DNA of 55,758 nucleotides, taken from CAZFHZ01 sp964519015 (GTDB taxonomy: Bacteria; Blakebacterota; Blakebacteria; Blakebacterales; CAYUVJ01). Position 1 is the first letter of the stretch. Every line of letters starts with the position of its first letter. The stretch lies in assembly GCA_964519015.1 (NCBI GenBank), contig CAZFHZ010000009.1, positions 1-55,758 on the forward strand, given 5' to 3'. The notes beneath the pieces are model-generated. The model ran no database searches, was not told the origin of the DNA, and worked only from the letters and a program-made list of their open reading frames with translations. Positions 44,079-51,539 of this stretch are shown here, in pieces. The position numbers were made by a program, and so were the translations under genes.

Positions 44079-45290
44079 TCAGTGGACATGCTCGTGCCCG
44101 GCCGTGCCCTTGGTGAGTTCGGTCTTGAGGGTGAAGGCGCCCCGGATGACGACCGTCTCGCCGGCCTGGAGCCCTTCCAGGATGATCCGCAGGCCACCCA
44201 CCGATGCCCCCGGGCGCACCGGCCGGGCGGTGAAGACCTCGTGCTCCTCCCCCGGTTCCGGCGGGGAGAGCACGAAGACCACCGGCGCCCCTTTCAGGTA
44301 CTGGATCGCTTCGTCGGGCACGGCCGGCTGTGGATGGTCGGAGGAGCCGAGCACGAGGCCCTGGACGAACAGGTTCGGCTTGAGCAGCCGGTCGGGGTCG
44401 CGCACCGTTACCCGGACCCGGACCGTGCGCAGGCGTTCGTCCACACTATCGCTGATCCAGGCGATCCGGCCGACCAGCGGCCGGTCGGGGTGGAGGTCAC
44501 TGAGGAGGGCGACCTCGGCCCCGACCCGCAGCGCCTCCAGCTGGTATTCATAGGCATCCAGGAGTACCCAGAGCCGGCTCAGGTCGGAGATGGTGAAGAG
44601 GACCCGCTCGGGGCCGACGTTCTCCCCCAGGATCGCATCCCGCTGGATCACCGTACCCCCCAGGGGGGTGATCAGGGGGAGCCGGGAAGCGGCCACTTCG
44701 CAGTCGATACCGCCGGTCAGCGCGTCGGCGCAAAGGCGCCGGATGGCGTCGATCCGATCGTGGTCGAGCCCGTAGGCGTGCAGGAGGGACTCGGCCGCCC
44801 CCAGTTCGGTGGCCAGACTCTCGTAGTCGGCCTGGCGGCGCTGATATTCCCGCTCCTCGATGGCCTGCTGGGGGAGCAAGGCCTGGGCCCGGTCGAACTC
44901 CCGCCGGGCCAGGGTGGCCCGGGCCAGCAGGTCGAGGAACTCCGACTGGGCGCGGGTGAACTCGGGGGCGTTCAGGGTCAGCAGGGAATCGCCGGCGGCC
45001 AGATGGTCCCCCAGATCGACGTGGATGGAGGCGATCTGCCCGGAGAGCAGGGGGGTGATCTGGACGGTCCGGTCGAGGTCGAGGGCGACCACGCCGGGCA
45101 GGACGGCTTCGGCCGTCCGATCGGTCAGGGTGACCGGGGCGGTCTCGATACCCCAGCGCTCGCGCATCCCCGGTTCGAGATGGACCTGGTGGGTCTCGGC
45201 GGCGGGAGCGGCCTCGGCATGGCCGCGGTCCGCGGCCGGCGTGCAGCCCGCCAGGGCCCCGAGCGTCAGCATCACCAGCCAGCGTCTCAT
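44079..45290 (-). CDS. Periplasmic adaptor (membrane fusion) lipoprotein of the RND efflux system
   Basis: A 403-residue CusB/CzcB-like adaptor linking pump and outer membrane channel. N-terminal lipobox LGALAGC. Lipoyl-like half motifs are ITPLLSGQIASIHVDLGDHL and ITPLGGTVIQRDAILGENV, with an alpha-hairpin between (about residues 115-190). Beta-barrel and membrane-proximal domains follow. The extreme C-terminus GHEHVH and the N-terminal His residues are suggestive of metal binding. ATG 45290 lies 2 nt after the stop of the outer-membrane gene; the upstream in-frame extension lacks a signal peptide, so the inner start is chosen. Confidence 0.88.
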   Translation of the reverse strand: MRRWLVMLTLGALAGCTPAADRGHAEAAPAAETHQVHLEPGMRERWGIETAPVTLTDRTAEAVLPGVVALDLDRTVQITPLLSGQIASIHVDLGDHLAAGDSLLTLNAPEFTRAQSEFLDLLARATLARREFDRAQALLPQQAIEEREYQRRQADYESLATELGAAESLLHAYGLDHDRIDAIRRLCADALTGGIDCEVAASRLPLITPLGGTVIQRDAILGENVGPERVLFTISDLSRLWVLLDAYEYQLEALRVGAEVALLSDLHPDRPLVGRIAWISDSVDERLRTVRVRVTVRDPDRLLKPNLFVQGLVLGSSDHPQPAVPDEAIQYLKGAPVVFVLSPPEPGEEHEVFTARPVRPGASVGGLRIILEGLQAGETVVIRGAFTLKTELTKGTAGHEHVH

Positions 45291-45292
45291 GT

Positions 45293-46534
45293 TCAGCGAC
45301 CTCCGGTGGCCCGCTCCAGGGCGGCCCGTTCGACGTTCCATTCCAGCAGGGAAGCCTGATAATCGCTCATGATGCTCTCCCAGGTGCGCCGGGCGTCCAG
45401 GTAGTCGATCAGGGAGAGCTCTCCGGCATCATAGGTGGTCTGGGCGATGCGCAGGGCGGTGTCCGCCTGTTCCAGGAGCCCCTCACGGAAGAAGGCCAGG
45501 TGCTCCCCGGCCAAGCGCAGGCGCCGGAGCTGGTCGTTCAGTGCGCCCACGAGCTCCAGTTCCAGGGCCCGCTGCTCCTGCTCCCGCCGGCTGACCTCGG
45601 CCAGTCCCTGGCGTATCCGGCGGGTGCGGGCATCCCACAGGAAGGGGAGGGTGGCGCTGATCCCCAGCCCGGTGACCCGGCCGTGCAACCCCTCCTCGTG
45701 GAAGGCGGTGAGGAGGTACTCAGAGGGGAGGTAGCGGCCACCGCGCTCGGCGGCCAGCTCCTGGCGGGCCTGTTCGACGGCCAGGGCGGAGCGGTGCAGG
45801 GCAGGGCGTTCGGCCCGCAGGCGGGCCAGCAGCTCCAGGGAATCGAGGGGGGCCGGCTCGGCCTCCAGGGCCCCGCTCAGGCGGAACCCGTCGGGCAGGG
45901 CATCCCCCAGCCAGCGGTCGAGGGCGGCGCGGGCACCGGCCAGTTCCCCCTCGGTCTCATGCAGGTTGTTATGGGCTCGCATTGCCTCCACCTGGAGCTT
46001 GAGCCGCTCCAGTTCCCGGACCTCTCCCTGGCGGGCGCGGGCGTTCACCACCGTGACGGTGCGCTCCAGGCTCTCGAGATTGCGCTGCTGCACGGCCACC
46101 CGGTCCTGCAGGTAGAGGATCCGGTAGTAGTGGCGGCTGACCTCGAAGCACAGCTCGAGCCGCTCTTCCTCCAGGTCGAGCCGGACGGCCTCCCGTACGC
46201 TCCGATAAGAGGCCAGGCGGGGAGAGCGGGTCCAGGGCATCTCCACGGCCTGGGCGAGCCGGAGCCCGACGGAGGTGCGCTCCACGGTTCCGTCCCAGGA
46301 ACGGCCTGGTCCCGTGGTGTACTCGAACTCGGGGGGCGGCAGAAGGCGGGCGTCGAGATAGTGCGCCTGGGCGGCTTCTGAGGAAGCGACCAGAGCGGCC
46401 AGGGAGGGGTTGGACCGTTCGGCCAGGGCCAGCAGCTCGGCCAGGGTGAACTCGGCCTGGGCCTGGGCACCGGCCCTTGAGGGGGCCAGCAGCAGGGGAG
46501 TGAGGACCAGCAAGCCGATCCGACGGGCTAGCAT
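45293..46534 (-). CDS. TolC-like outer membrane efflux protein (CusC/CzcC type)
   Basis: A 413-residue outer membrane channel protein. Signal peptide at residues 1 to about 23 (LLLAPSRAGAQA). The mature part is helical with the family repeats: FTLAELLALAERSNPSLAAL near the start, QRNLESLERTVTVVNARARQ and the second-half AQTTYDAGELSLIDYLDARR. The last block is a strong signature of the outer membrane efflux family. ATG 46534 is chosen; a TTG at 46543 is three codons upstream. First gene of the efflux operon, behind an AT-rich region. Confidence 0.9.
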   Translation of the reverse strand: MLARRIGLLVLTPLLLAPSRAGAQAQAEFTLAELLALAERSNPSLAALVASSEAAQAHYLDARLLPPPEFEYTTGPGRSWDGTVERTSVGLRLAQAVEMPWTRSPRLASYRSVREAVRLDLEEERLELCFEVSRHYYRILYLQDRVAVQQRNLESLERTVTVVNARARQGEVRELERLKLQVEAMRAHNNLHETEGELAGARAALDRWLGDALPDGFRLSGALEAEPAPLDSLELLARLRAERPALHRSALAVEQARQELAAERGGRYLPSEYLLTAFHEEGLHGRVTGLGISATLPFLWDARTRRIRQGLAEVSRREQEQRALELELVGALNDQLRRLRLAGEHLAFFREGLLEQADTALRIAQTTYDAGELSLIDYLDARRTWESIMSDYQASLLEWNVERAALERATGGR

Positions 46535-46582
46535 GATGAACAATACCGCGTAACGGGCCTCCGGCTTCGATGGCGGGCGCTA

Positions 46583-46604
46583 GTTTACATAATATATCTT
46601 ATAC
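46583..46604 (-). promoter_or_regulatory. AT-rich dyad in the control region of the efflux operon
   Basis: The 89-nt gap 46535-46623 contains a 22-bp AT-rich block, GTTTAC...TTATAC, with an imperfect dyad whose ends are GTxTA and TAxAC. It stands out sharply from the surrounding GC-rich sequence. On the minus strand TATATT (46596-46591) could be the -10 box of the efflux operon, but no matching -35 box is visible, so a regulator such as a metal sensor may be needed. No regulator gene is adjacent. Confidence 0.45.
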
Positions 46605-46623
46605 GACAGACGTCCTCATACGG

Positions 46624-47352
46624 CTACGGTCGCACCTCCACGGCCGTCCGGACCGCCTGGATGAGCTCGGCGATGACCATGATCTCGGCGTTGTGGAAGC
46701 GCACACACCCTTTCGAGATGTCCAAACCCAATGCCGTAGGGTCGTTGTTCCCGTGCATCGTCCAATCTTTGTAGAACGGTATCTGACGGGCGCCGTACGG
46801 GTTGTAATCGTGACCGTACGGGACGTTCCCCCTCTTCCAGCGGCTCAAGGGTCGCCAGTCCACGTAGAGGACGTGGTAGTCCCCCTCGGGCGTCTCCTTG
46901 CCGATGTTGGGGTCCCCGGTGGCCACCACCGTCTCCAGAAGGACCGTGTCTCCGTGGTAGATGCGGGCCGTATGGGTGGACTTCTCGATCACGATCCGGT
47001 CGGCCAGTGGTTCGCCCAGGTCACGGAACGTCCACCGCAGGCTCCGTCCCCAGGCGCGGACAGCATCAGAGATCCGCAGGGCCTCCGGATTGCGGAATCC
47101 CCCGCGGAAGATCGTGTCCATCTTCTCGATCGGGTCGGAGGGTGCGTTACCCCCGGTTCCGAGGGTGAAGATCTCCTCGACCCCGGCGGCGTGGAGCGAA
47201 TCGAGGTAAGCACCGAGTCTCACCCGGAGGAGTTCGAGACGGGCCGAAGCGGGCTCGCCGAGGGGTGAAGATTGGGCGAAGATGGTCCCGGTCGGGAGCG
47301 TTCCCACCAGCAGGAGGACCAGCAGCGTGGCGCGTGACCGCGGGTGGCTCAC
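46624..47352 (-). CDS. L,D-transpeptidase (YkuD fold)
   Basis: A 242-residue exported enzyme with a signal peptide (about 1-26, ending GTIFAQ). The catalytic YkuD core has RIVIEKSTHTARIYHG, GNPNIGKETPEGDY-like sequence (GDPNIGKETPEGDYHVLYVD), MHGNN and the nucleophile motif SKGCVRFHN with C216. Such enzymes form 3-3 peptidoglycan crosslinks or attach proteins to the wall. GTG 47352 lies in a GTGA overlap with the TPR gene. The first 100 residues contain a coiled region with no motif I can name. Confidence 0.88.
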   Translation of the reverse strand: MSHPRSRATLLVLLLVGTLPTGTIFAQSSPLGEPASARLELLRVRLGAYLDSLHAAGVEEIFTLGTGGNAPSDPIEKMDTIFRGGFRNPEALRISDAVRAWGRSLRWTFRDLGEPLADRIVIEKSTHTARIYHGDTVLLETVVATGDPNIGKETPEGDYHVLYVDWRPLSRWKRGNVPYGHDYNPYGARQIPFYKDWTMHGNNDPTALGLDISKGCVRFHNAEIMVIAELIQAVRTAVEVRP

Positions 47353-48044
47353 CCGTTCGGTTCACCCCCCGTCCGTGCCAGGATGGCCCGTTCGATGGAC
47401 GCCCGGTCGGCTTCGGCCCGACCCGGGAACTCGTTCTGGATCCGGTCGTAAAGCGCCAGGGCCTCCGGGATCCGGCCGGCCAGGCGGTAGCAGCGGGCCG
47501 CCTGCAGGTAGTACTGGGGGGTGGTCGCATCGTTGCGGTAGGAGGCCCCGGCCTCCTGCCAGGCTCGGGCGGCCGGCTCGTACTCCCCCCGGCTCTCGCG
47601 ACAGGCGGCCAGACCCGCCCGGGACGCGGCGGTCAACAACGGGTCCTTGGCGTATTTCTTGAGGTAGAGCTGGTACGTTGCGGCAGCAGAATCGATTGCC
47701 CCGCTCTGGAAGTAGCTTCCGGCCAGCAGAAAAGCGGCCCGGCCGCCACTCCGGGAACGCCCGTAGTGGTCGAGGGCGAACTCCAGGTGGGCCTGGGCGG
47801 CTTCCGTCCGACCCTCATCCTGGGCGTAACCGGCCTGCAGGACCAGCAGCGAGGCCTCCCGTTCCGCCGCCCGACCCGAGGAGCGGAGCCCGTTCCCCAC
47901 CAGGAAGATCACCACCACCGTCACCAGGCCGATGGTCAGCTCCCGCTGGTGACGCTTGGTCCAGTTGACGACCTGGAGGGTCCGGGTGATGAACTTGTCC
48001 TCTTTGAGCTTCTGGCGGGTGATATGCTTCTTCGGGCGCAGCAT
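47349..48044 (-). CDS. Membrane-anchored TPR protein (YfgM-like)
   Basis: A 231-residue protein with a basic cytoplasmic start, one membrane span at about 35-53 (LTIGLVTVVVIFLVG) and then TPR-like helix pairs (AAQAHLEFALDHYGRSRSGG, AAATYQLYLKKYAKDP, AARCYRLAGRIPEALALYDR). The layout resembles YfgM/BamD-like periplasmic TPR proteins that help envelope protein folding. ATG 48044 is preferred to a GTG one codon upstream. It overlaps the L,D-transpeptidase gene by 4 nt, suggesting a joint role in the cell envelope. Confidence 0.75.
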   Translation of the reverse strand: MLRPKKHITRQKLKEDKFITRTLQVVNWTKRHQRELTIGLVTVVVIFLVGNGLRSSGRAAEREASLLVLQAGYAQDEGRTEAAQAHLEFALDHYGRSRSGGRAAFLLAGSYFQSGAIDSAAATYQLYLKKYAKDPLLTAASRAGLAACRESRGEYEPAARAWQEAGASYRNDATTPQYYLQAARCYRLAGRIPEALALYDRIQNEFPGRAEADRASIERAILARTGGEPNG

Positions 48045-48088
48045 CACGGGTCCGGGGCCTGAGGTTGGTCACGCGGTTCGAAGGGTCC

Positions 48089-48117
48089 AATCTAGAGGGA
48101 GCGTCCGGGTACGGAAA
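48089..48117 (-). promoter_or_regulatory. Weak promoter candidate for the TPR/transpeptidase genes
   Basis: On the minus strand TTTCCG (48117-48112) and TAGATT (48094-48089) are 17 nt apart, in the 82-nt gap after the era stop. Both boxes deviate from consensus. A T-rich run near 48115-48125 could also serve as the end of the era transcript. Confidence 0.3.
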
Positions 48118-48126
48118 GGGAAAAGG

Positions 48127-49041
48127 TCAGAGCAGACCGAGCTCCTGGAGGTGGTCGTCGCGCTGCCGCCAGCCGGGGCGGACCTTGACCAGCAACTCCA
48201 GGTAGACCGGCTCCCCCAGCAGTTCCTCAATCGTCCGCCGGGCGGCCGTCCCGACTGACCGGATCCCCCTACCCTGCCGCCCCAGCAGGATGGGGCGGTG
48301 GCGTTCCTGCTCCACCCAGATGATCACCCGGAGGAAGGTCTTCCCCTGACCCCGTCGGAACTCCTCGACCTGGGTGGCCACCCCGTAGGGGATCTCCTGG
48401 CGGTAACGGTCGAAGATCGCCTCCCGTACGAACTCGGCCACGAAGAAGTGCTCCGTGTGCTCGGTCAACACATCAGCGGGATAACAAGGAGGGCCGGGGG
48501 GGAGCAGCGCGCAGGTCTCCCGGATCAATCCGTCGAGCCCCTCCCCCTGTCGGGCGCTGACCGGCACCACGGCCCGGAAGGCCCCCGTCCCGTGATAGTG
48601 GGCGATCAGCGGAAGCAGGAGCGTCTTGCGCACCCGGTCGACCTTGTTGAGGGCGAGCACGACCGGCCGCTGACCAGCGCCGATGCGCAGGGCGTCGGCG
48701 GTCGCCTCGTCCGGGTCGGCCCCGGCCCCGGTCACGCTGACCAGATCGACCAGCAGCACGAGCACATCGGACTCCTGGATGGCCTGGACGGCATGTCGGC
48801 GCATCACGTCCTGGAGCCGGTAGGCCGGGTCGAGCAGGCCCGGGGTGTCCACCAGCACGGCCTGGAAGTCGGGCCCGTTGAGGACGCCGATGATGCTGCG
48901 GCGGGTGGTCTGCGGGCGCGCCGTGATGATGGAGAGATGAACCCCGAGCAGGGCGTTAAGGAGGGTGGACTTGCCGACGTTGGGGGCTCCGGCGAGCGCG
49001 ACCCGACCACTGCGGTGGCCGGCGGTGGGGTTCGGGCTCAC
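48127..49041 (-). CDS. era: GTPase Era
   Basis: A 304-residue GTPase that binds 16S rRNA and helps assemble the 30S subunit. G1 is GAPNVGKST, followed by ITARPQTTRRSIIG, G3 VDTPG and G4 NKVD. The C-terminal KH domain is shown by IPYGVATQVEEF and the GxxG-like block RQGRGIRSVGTAARRTIEELL. GTG 49041 overlaps the stop of the unknown 148-residue gene by 4 nt. It is the last gene of the tightly coupled cluster running from 55758. Confidence 0.94.
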   Translation of the reverse strand: MSPNPTAGHRSGRVALAGAPNVGKSTLLNALLGVHLSIITARPQTTRRSIIGVLNGPDFQAVLVDTPGLLDPAYRLQDVMRRHAVQAIQESDVLVLLVDLVSVTGAGADPDEATADALRIGAGQRPVVLALNKVDRVRKTLLLPLIAHYHGTGAFRAVVPVSARQGEGLDGLIRETCALLPPGPPCYPADVLTEHTEHFFVAEFVREAIFDRYRQEIPYGVATQVEEFRRGQGKTFLRVIIWVEQERHRPILLGRQGRGIRSVGTAARRTIEELLGEPVYLELLVKVRPGWRQRDDHLQELGLL

Positions 49042-49484
49042 TCCTCTTCCAGGTCCTCCAGGAGTTCGTCGGTCAGACAGAGGGCGATGCCGGAGAGCAT
49101 GACCTCAGGGCCGAGGCGGGTGAAGTCACCGCTCAAAACCGATCGGTCGACGTTGGCGTAGAGTGAGCAGGCCGCTTCCCGCTCCACGGTAAGTCCGCTG
49201 ACCGCGTTGTCCCGTTCCGCGATGAAGGTCACCTCACCCAGGAGCGTGCTGAGCACGTAGCCGGAGACGTGGTGGAGCTGGAGGTGGGTGTCCTGGGTGT
49301 AGACGCTGACCAGCGCCCCCTGCTCGCGACCGATCTGGATCCGGGGGTAGACCTCGAGCCGGACGTGCCGATGCTGCTCGGTGTCCTCGAGCATCAGCGT
49401 CCAGTGGTCGGCGTCCTGACGGGCCTCCACACCCAGCACGTCGGCGATGCGTTCGATGTCGGTGCTCTCGAGTGTGCGCTGCAT
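49038..49484 (-). CDS. Conserved-looking protein of unknown function next to era
   Basis: A 148-residue soluble protein. No signal peptide or membrane span. The first 100 residues have alternating strands (HWTLMLEDTEQHRHVRLEVY, GALVSVYTQDTHLQLHHVSG) and the C-terminus is helical and acidic, ending LEDLEEE. I do not recognise a family. It lies between the polyprenol-kinase-like gene (4 nt upstream) and era (4-nt overlap), so it is co-translated with both. Codon use and GC match the neighbours, supporting a real gene. Confidence 0.7.
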   Translation of the reverse strand: MQRTLESTDIERIADVLGVEARQDADHWTLMLEDTEQHRHVRLEVYPRIQIGREQGALVSVYTQDTHLQLHHVSGYVLSTLLGEVTFIAERDNAVSGLTVEREAACSLYANVDRSVLSGDFTRLGPEVMLSGIALCLTDELLEDLEEE

Positions 49485-49488
49485 CGTC

Positions 49489-50100
49489 TCACCCCACCAG
49501 TGACGCGACGATCCACATGACGAGTGCGGACAGGACCGGGATACCGAAATTATCGTCTACAGCGGCGGTCCCGAACAACTCCACAATGGTGGCCACCAGG
49601 GCTCCGACGAATCCGGCCAGGAAGGGCACCCCCGGCACGGCGATGGAGACGAGCAGACAGGTGACCAGACAGGCGAGGGTGCCTTCCAGCGTCTTGCCGG
49701 GCATGAGCGGGGTGCGCCCCCAGCGTTGCCCGATGAGGGCCGCCGCCGTGTCGCCGATCGTCAGGAAGAAGAGCGCCGTCACTGCGATCGGGACCGGGAA
49801 GAGCACGATACAGACCAGGGCGGCCAGGCAGAGGAAGGTGGAGCCGGTCAATTCACTCGCCTCATGCGGCCGCAGGGCGGTCCCGAGTGCCTCGTGGAAG
49901 AAGGCCTGGACCGAGGGGACCCTCAGGCGCACCACATCCACCGCGATGGCCAGGATGAGGGCCGCCGCGGCCACCGTGATGCCGGTCTCGGGGGGAAGAT
50001 AGAAGAGCAGGAGGGGCAGGATACTGGAGCCGAGATGGATGACCTTACGCTGAATCTCGTGGGGGGGAAGCCCCCACGCCCCGTTCTGCCCATCCAACAT
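49489..50100 (-). CDS. Dolichol/diacylglycerol kinase-like membrane protein (CTP-dependent polyprenol kinase family)
   Basis: A 203-residue membrane protein with about six or seven spans. The family block is LTIGDTAAALIGQRWGRTPL followed by PGKTLEGTLACLVTC, the conserved GD and KTxEG motifs of CTP-dependent dolichol and diacylglycerol kinases and related phytol kinases. N-terminus EIQRKVIHLGSS is typical. It probably phosphorylates a lipid alcohol. ATG 50100 is chosen for the strong ribosome site GGGGGAG; a TTG at 50169 would overlap the NHL gene stop (TTGA) and also has a fair site. Confidence 0.82.
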   Translation of the reverse strand: MLDGQNGAWGLPPHEIQRKVIHLGSSILPLLLFYLPPETGITVAAAALILAIAVDVVRLRVPSVQAFFHEALGTALRPHEASELTGSTFLCLAALVCIVLFPVPIAVTALFFLTIGDTAAALIGQRWGRTPLMPGKTLEGTLACLVTCLLVSIAVPGVPFLAGFVGALVATIVELFGTAAVDDNFGIPVLSALVMWIVASLVG

Positions 50101-50165
50101 CGACCTTCTCCCCCGTAGCGTACTCGTCATGGCGTCTCGAAGGTTGTCCCCGGGCCGCCTGAGCG

Positions 50166-51539
50166 TCAACGCTTTTCCTCGACCGTGAAACGCAGTTCGA
50201 AGACCTTCTCCCGGTAGGTGAAGGAGGAGTAGGTCGGCTCCACCACCACCTCAATCCAGGCGACCGGGCGCGATCCATCAAGCCGGATGGTCTCCTGGCG
50301 CGGGCCGGCGGCTCGGAAACGCCGGCGGAAGAGTTCCTCGAAACCGCCGTTGGTGAAGCGCACCCGCACCGTGACGTAACTGAACTCGGTCAGCCGGTAA
50401 TCGAGCAGCAACCGGTCTTCCGACTGGACGGCCTGCATAGCGCGGGCGTCGGACCCGATCCAGTAGTACTGAGCCCCTTCCTCCTCGGCGATGAAGGTCT
50501 GCCCGAAGCGCCGCCAGATGGCGATCCCCCGGGGGCTCTCGAACTGGCGGTCCCCCCTGCCCCGCTCCCCGAAAACGTCCAGCCCGGCCAGGTTGCGGTC
50601 GAACTTGAGCACCCGTGAACCGCGCCCGTCGGTGGCCCAGACATTGGCGTAGAAATCGAGGGCCAGGTAGCGCAGATTCATCCCGCGGGGACCCCCCGGG
50701 CCAGGCGGTTCCGCTCTCGCCTGTACCGCCCCGTCCCGGTCGAGCCGCAGGAGCGCGGAGCCGTCCCGGGAGGCCACATAGAGCCCGTACTCGCGGAAAT
50801 AGGTCCAGCGCTGGTCGGGATGGGCGAGCGCGATCCCACCGGGGGGGCCCAGCAGGGAGGCGGTGTCGATGATCCGACGGACCGAACCGTCCAGCCCGAA
50901 GAGCACCAGCCGGGAGTTCCCGCTGTCGGAGACCCAGACCCCTTCGTCCGGTGTCAGGGCCACATCGTAGGGCTCGCTCAGGCTGTCCCCGGGAGCGACC
51001 TCCGTCAACTGGCGGCGATGACTGAGCAGCCGACCGTCGTTGAAGAGCACGCTCACCCGGTCGTTGTCCGTGTCGGCCACCACCACGTTCCCGGCCGGGT
51101 CGGCATCGATCCCGTGCGGGTTGCGGAACTGGCCCTCCCCCCTCCCCCGGCTCCCCCAGACCCCGAGGGTGAACATGCTCGTGTTGTAGATGATCTCACC
51201 ACGGCCGGCGTTGATCCCGTAGACCGTGACTTCGTCGTCGTCCCCCTCCTGGGCGGGGTCGTCCCAGGTGTCGAGCACGGTGGCGGCCATCCCCTGCGGA
51301 TCATCGAAGCGCACCCGCCCGCCTAAAAAGAGCCGCAGGTGGGCCGACCGGGCCCGCTGCAGTCCCCAGGTATGGAGGAAGGTCGGATAGACCAGACTGG
51401 TCGGCTCGTCCGGCTTGACCGAGACGAGCCGGGCGGTACGGTCCGGCGGCGACTGTGGAGCCGGAGAGGCCGAGAGGAGCAGCAGCGGCAGCAGCCCGAA
51501 CAGCAGACCGGCCCCGCGGAGCCGCCACCCCCTCCTCAT
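50166..51539 (-). CDS. Secreted NHL-repeat beta-propeller protein
   Basis: A 457-residue protein with a signal peptide (about 1-26). NHL-type repeats are visible: GRGEGQFRNPHGIDADPAGN, VVVADTDNDRVSVL, GVWVSDSGNSRLVLFGLDGS and RGDRQFESPRGIAIWRRFGQ, giving a beta-propeller of about six blades. The last 100 residues are beta-rich (YVTVRVRFTNGGFEELFRRR), perhaps an attached Ig-like domain. ATG 51539 overlaps the protease stop by 4 nt. Partner or ligand is unknown. Confidence 0.85.
   Translation of the reverse strand: MRRGWRLRGAGLLFGLLPLLLLSASPAPQSPPDRTARLVSVKPDEPTSLVYPTFLHTWGLQRARSAHLRLFLGGRVRFDDPQGMAATVLDTWDDPAQEGDDDEVTVYGINAGRGEIIYNTSMFTLGVWGSRGRGEGQFRNPHGIDADPAGNVVVADTDNDRVSVLFNDGRLLSHRRQLTEVAPGDSLSEPYDVALTPDEGVWVSDSGNSRLVLFGLDGSVRRIIDTASLLGPPGGIALAHPDQRWTYFREYGLYVASRDGSALLRLDRDGAVQARAEPPGPGGPRGMNLRYLALDFYANVWATDGRGSRVLKFDRNLAGLDVFGERGRGDRQFESPRGIAIWRRFGQTFIAEEEGAQYYWIGSDARAMQAVQSEDRLLLDYRLTEFSYVTVRVRFTNGGFEELFRRRFRAAGPRQETIRLDGSRPVAWIEVVVEPTYSSFTYREKVFELRFTVEEKR

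Noticed and set aside
41520..45359. A 1,279-codon open frame on the plus strand opposite the efflux genes
   Set aside because: It lies wholly antisense to clear RND and adaptor genes, has a low-complexity composition rich in Gly, Asp, His and Gln, and shows no domain. Such frames are expected in very GC-rich DNA.
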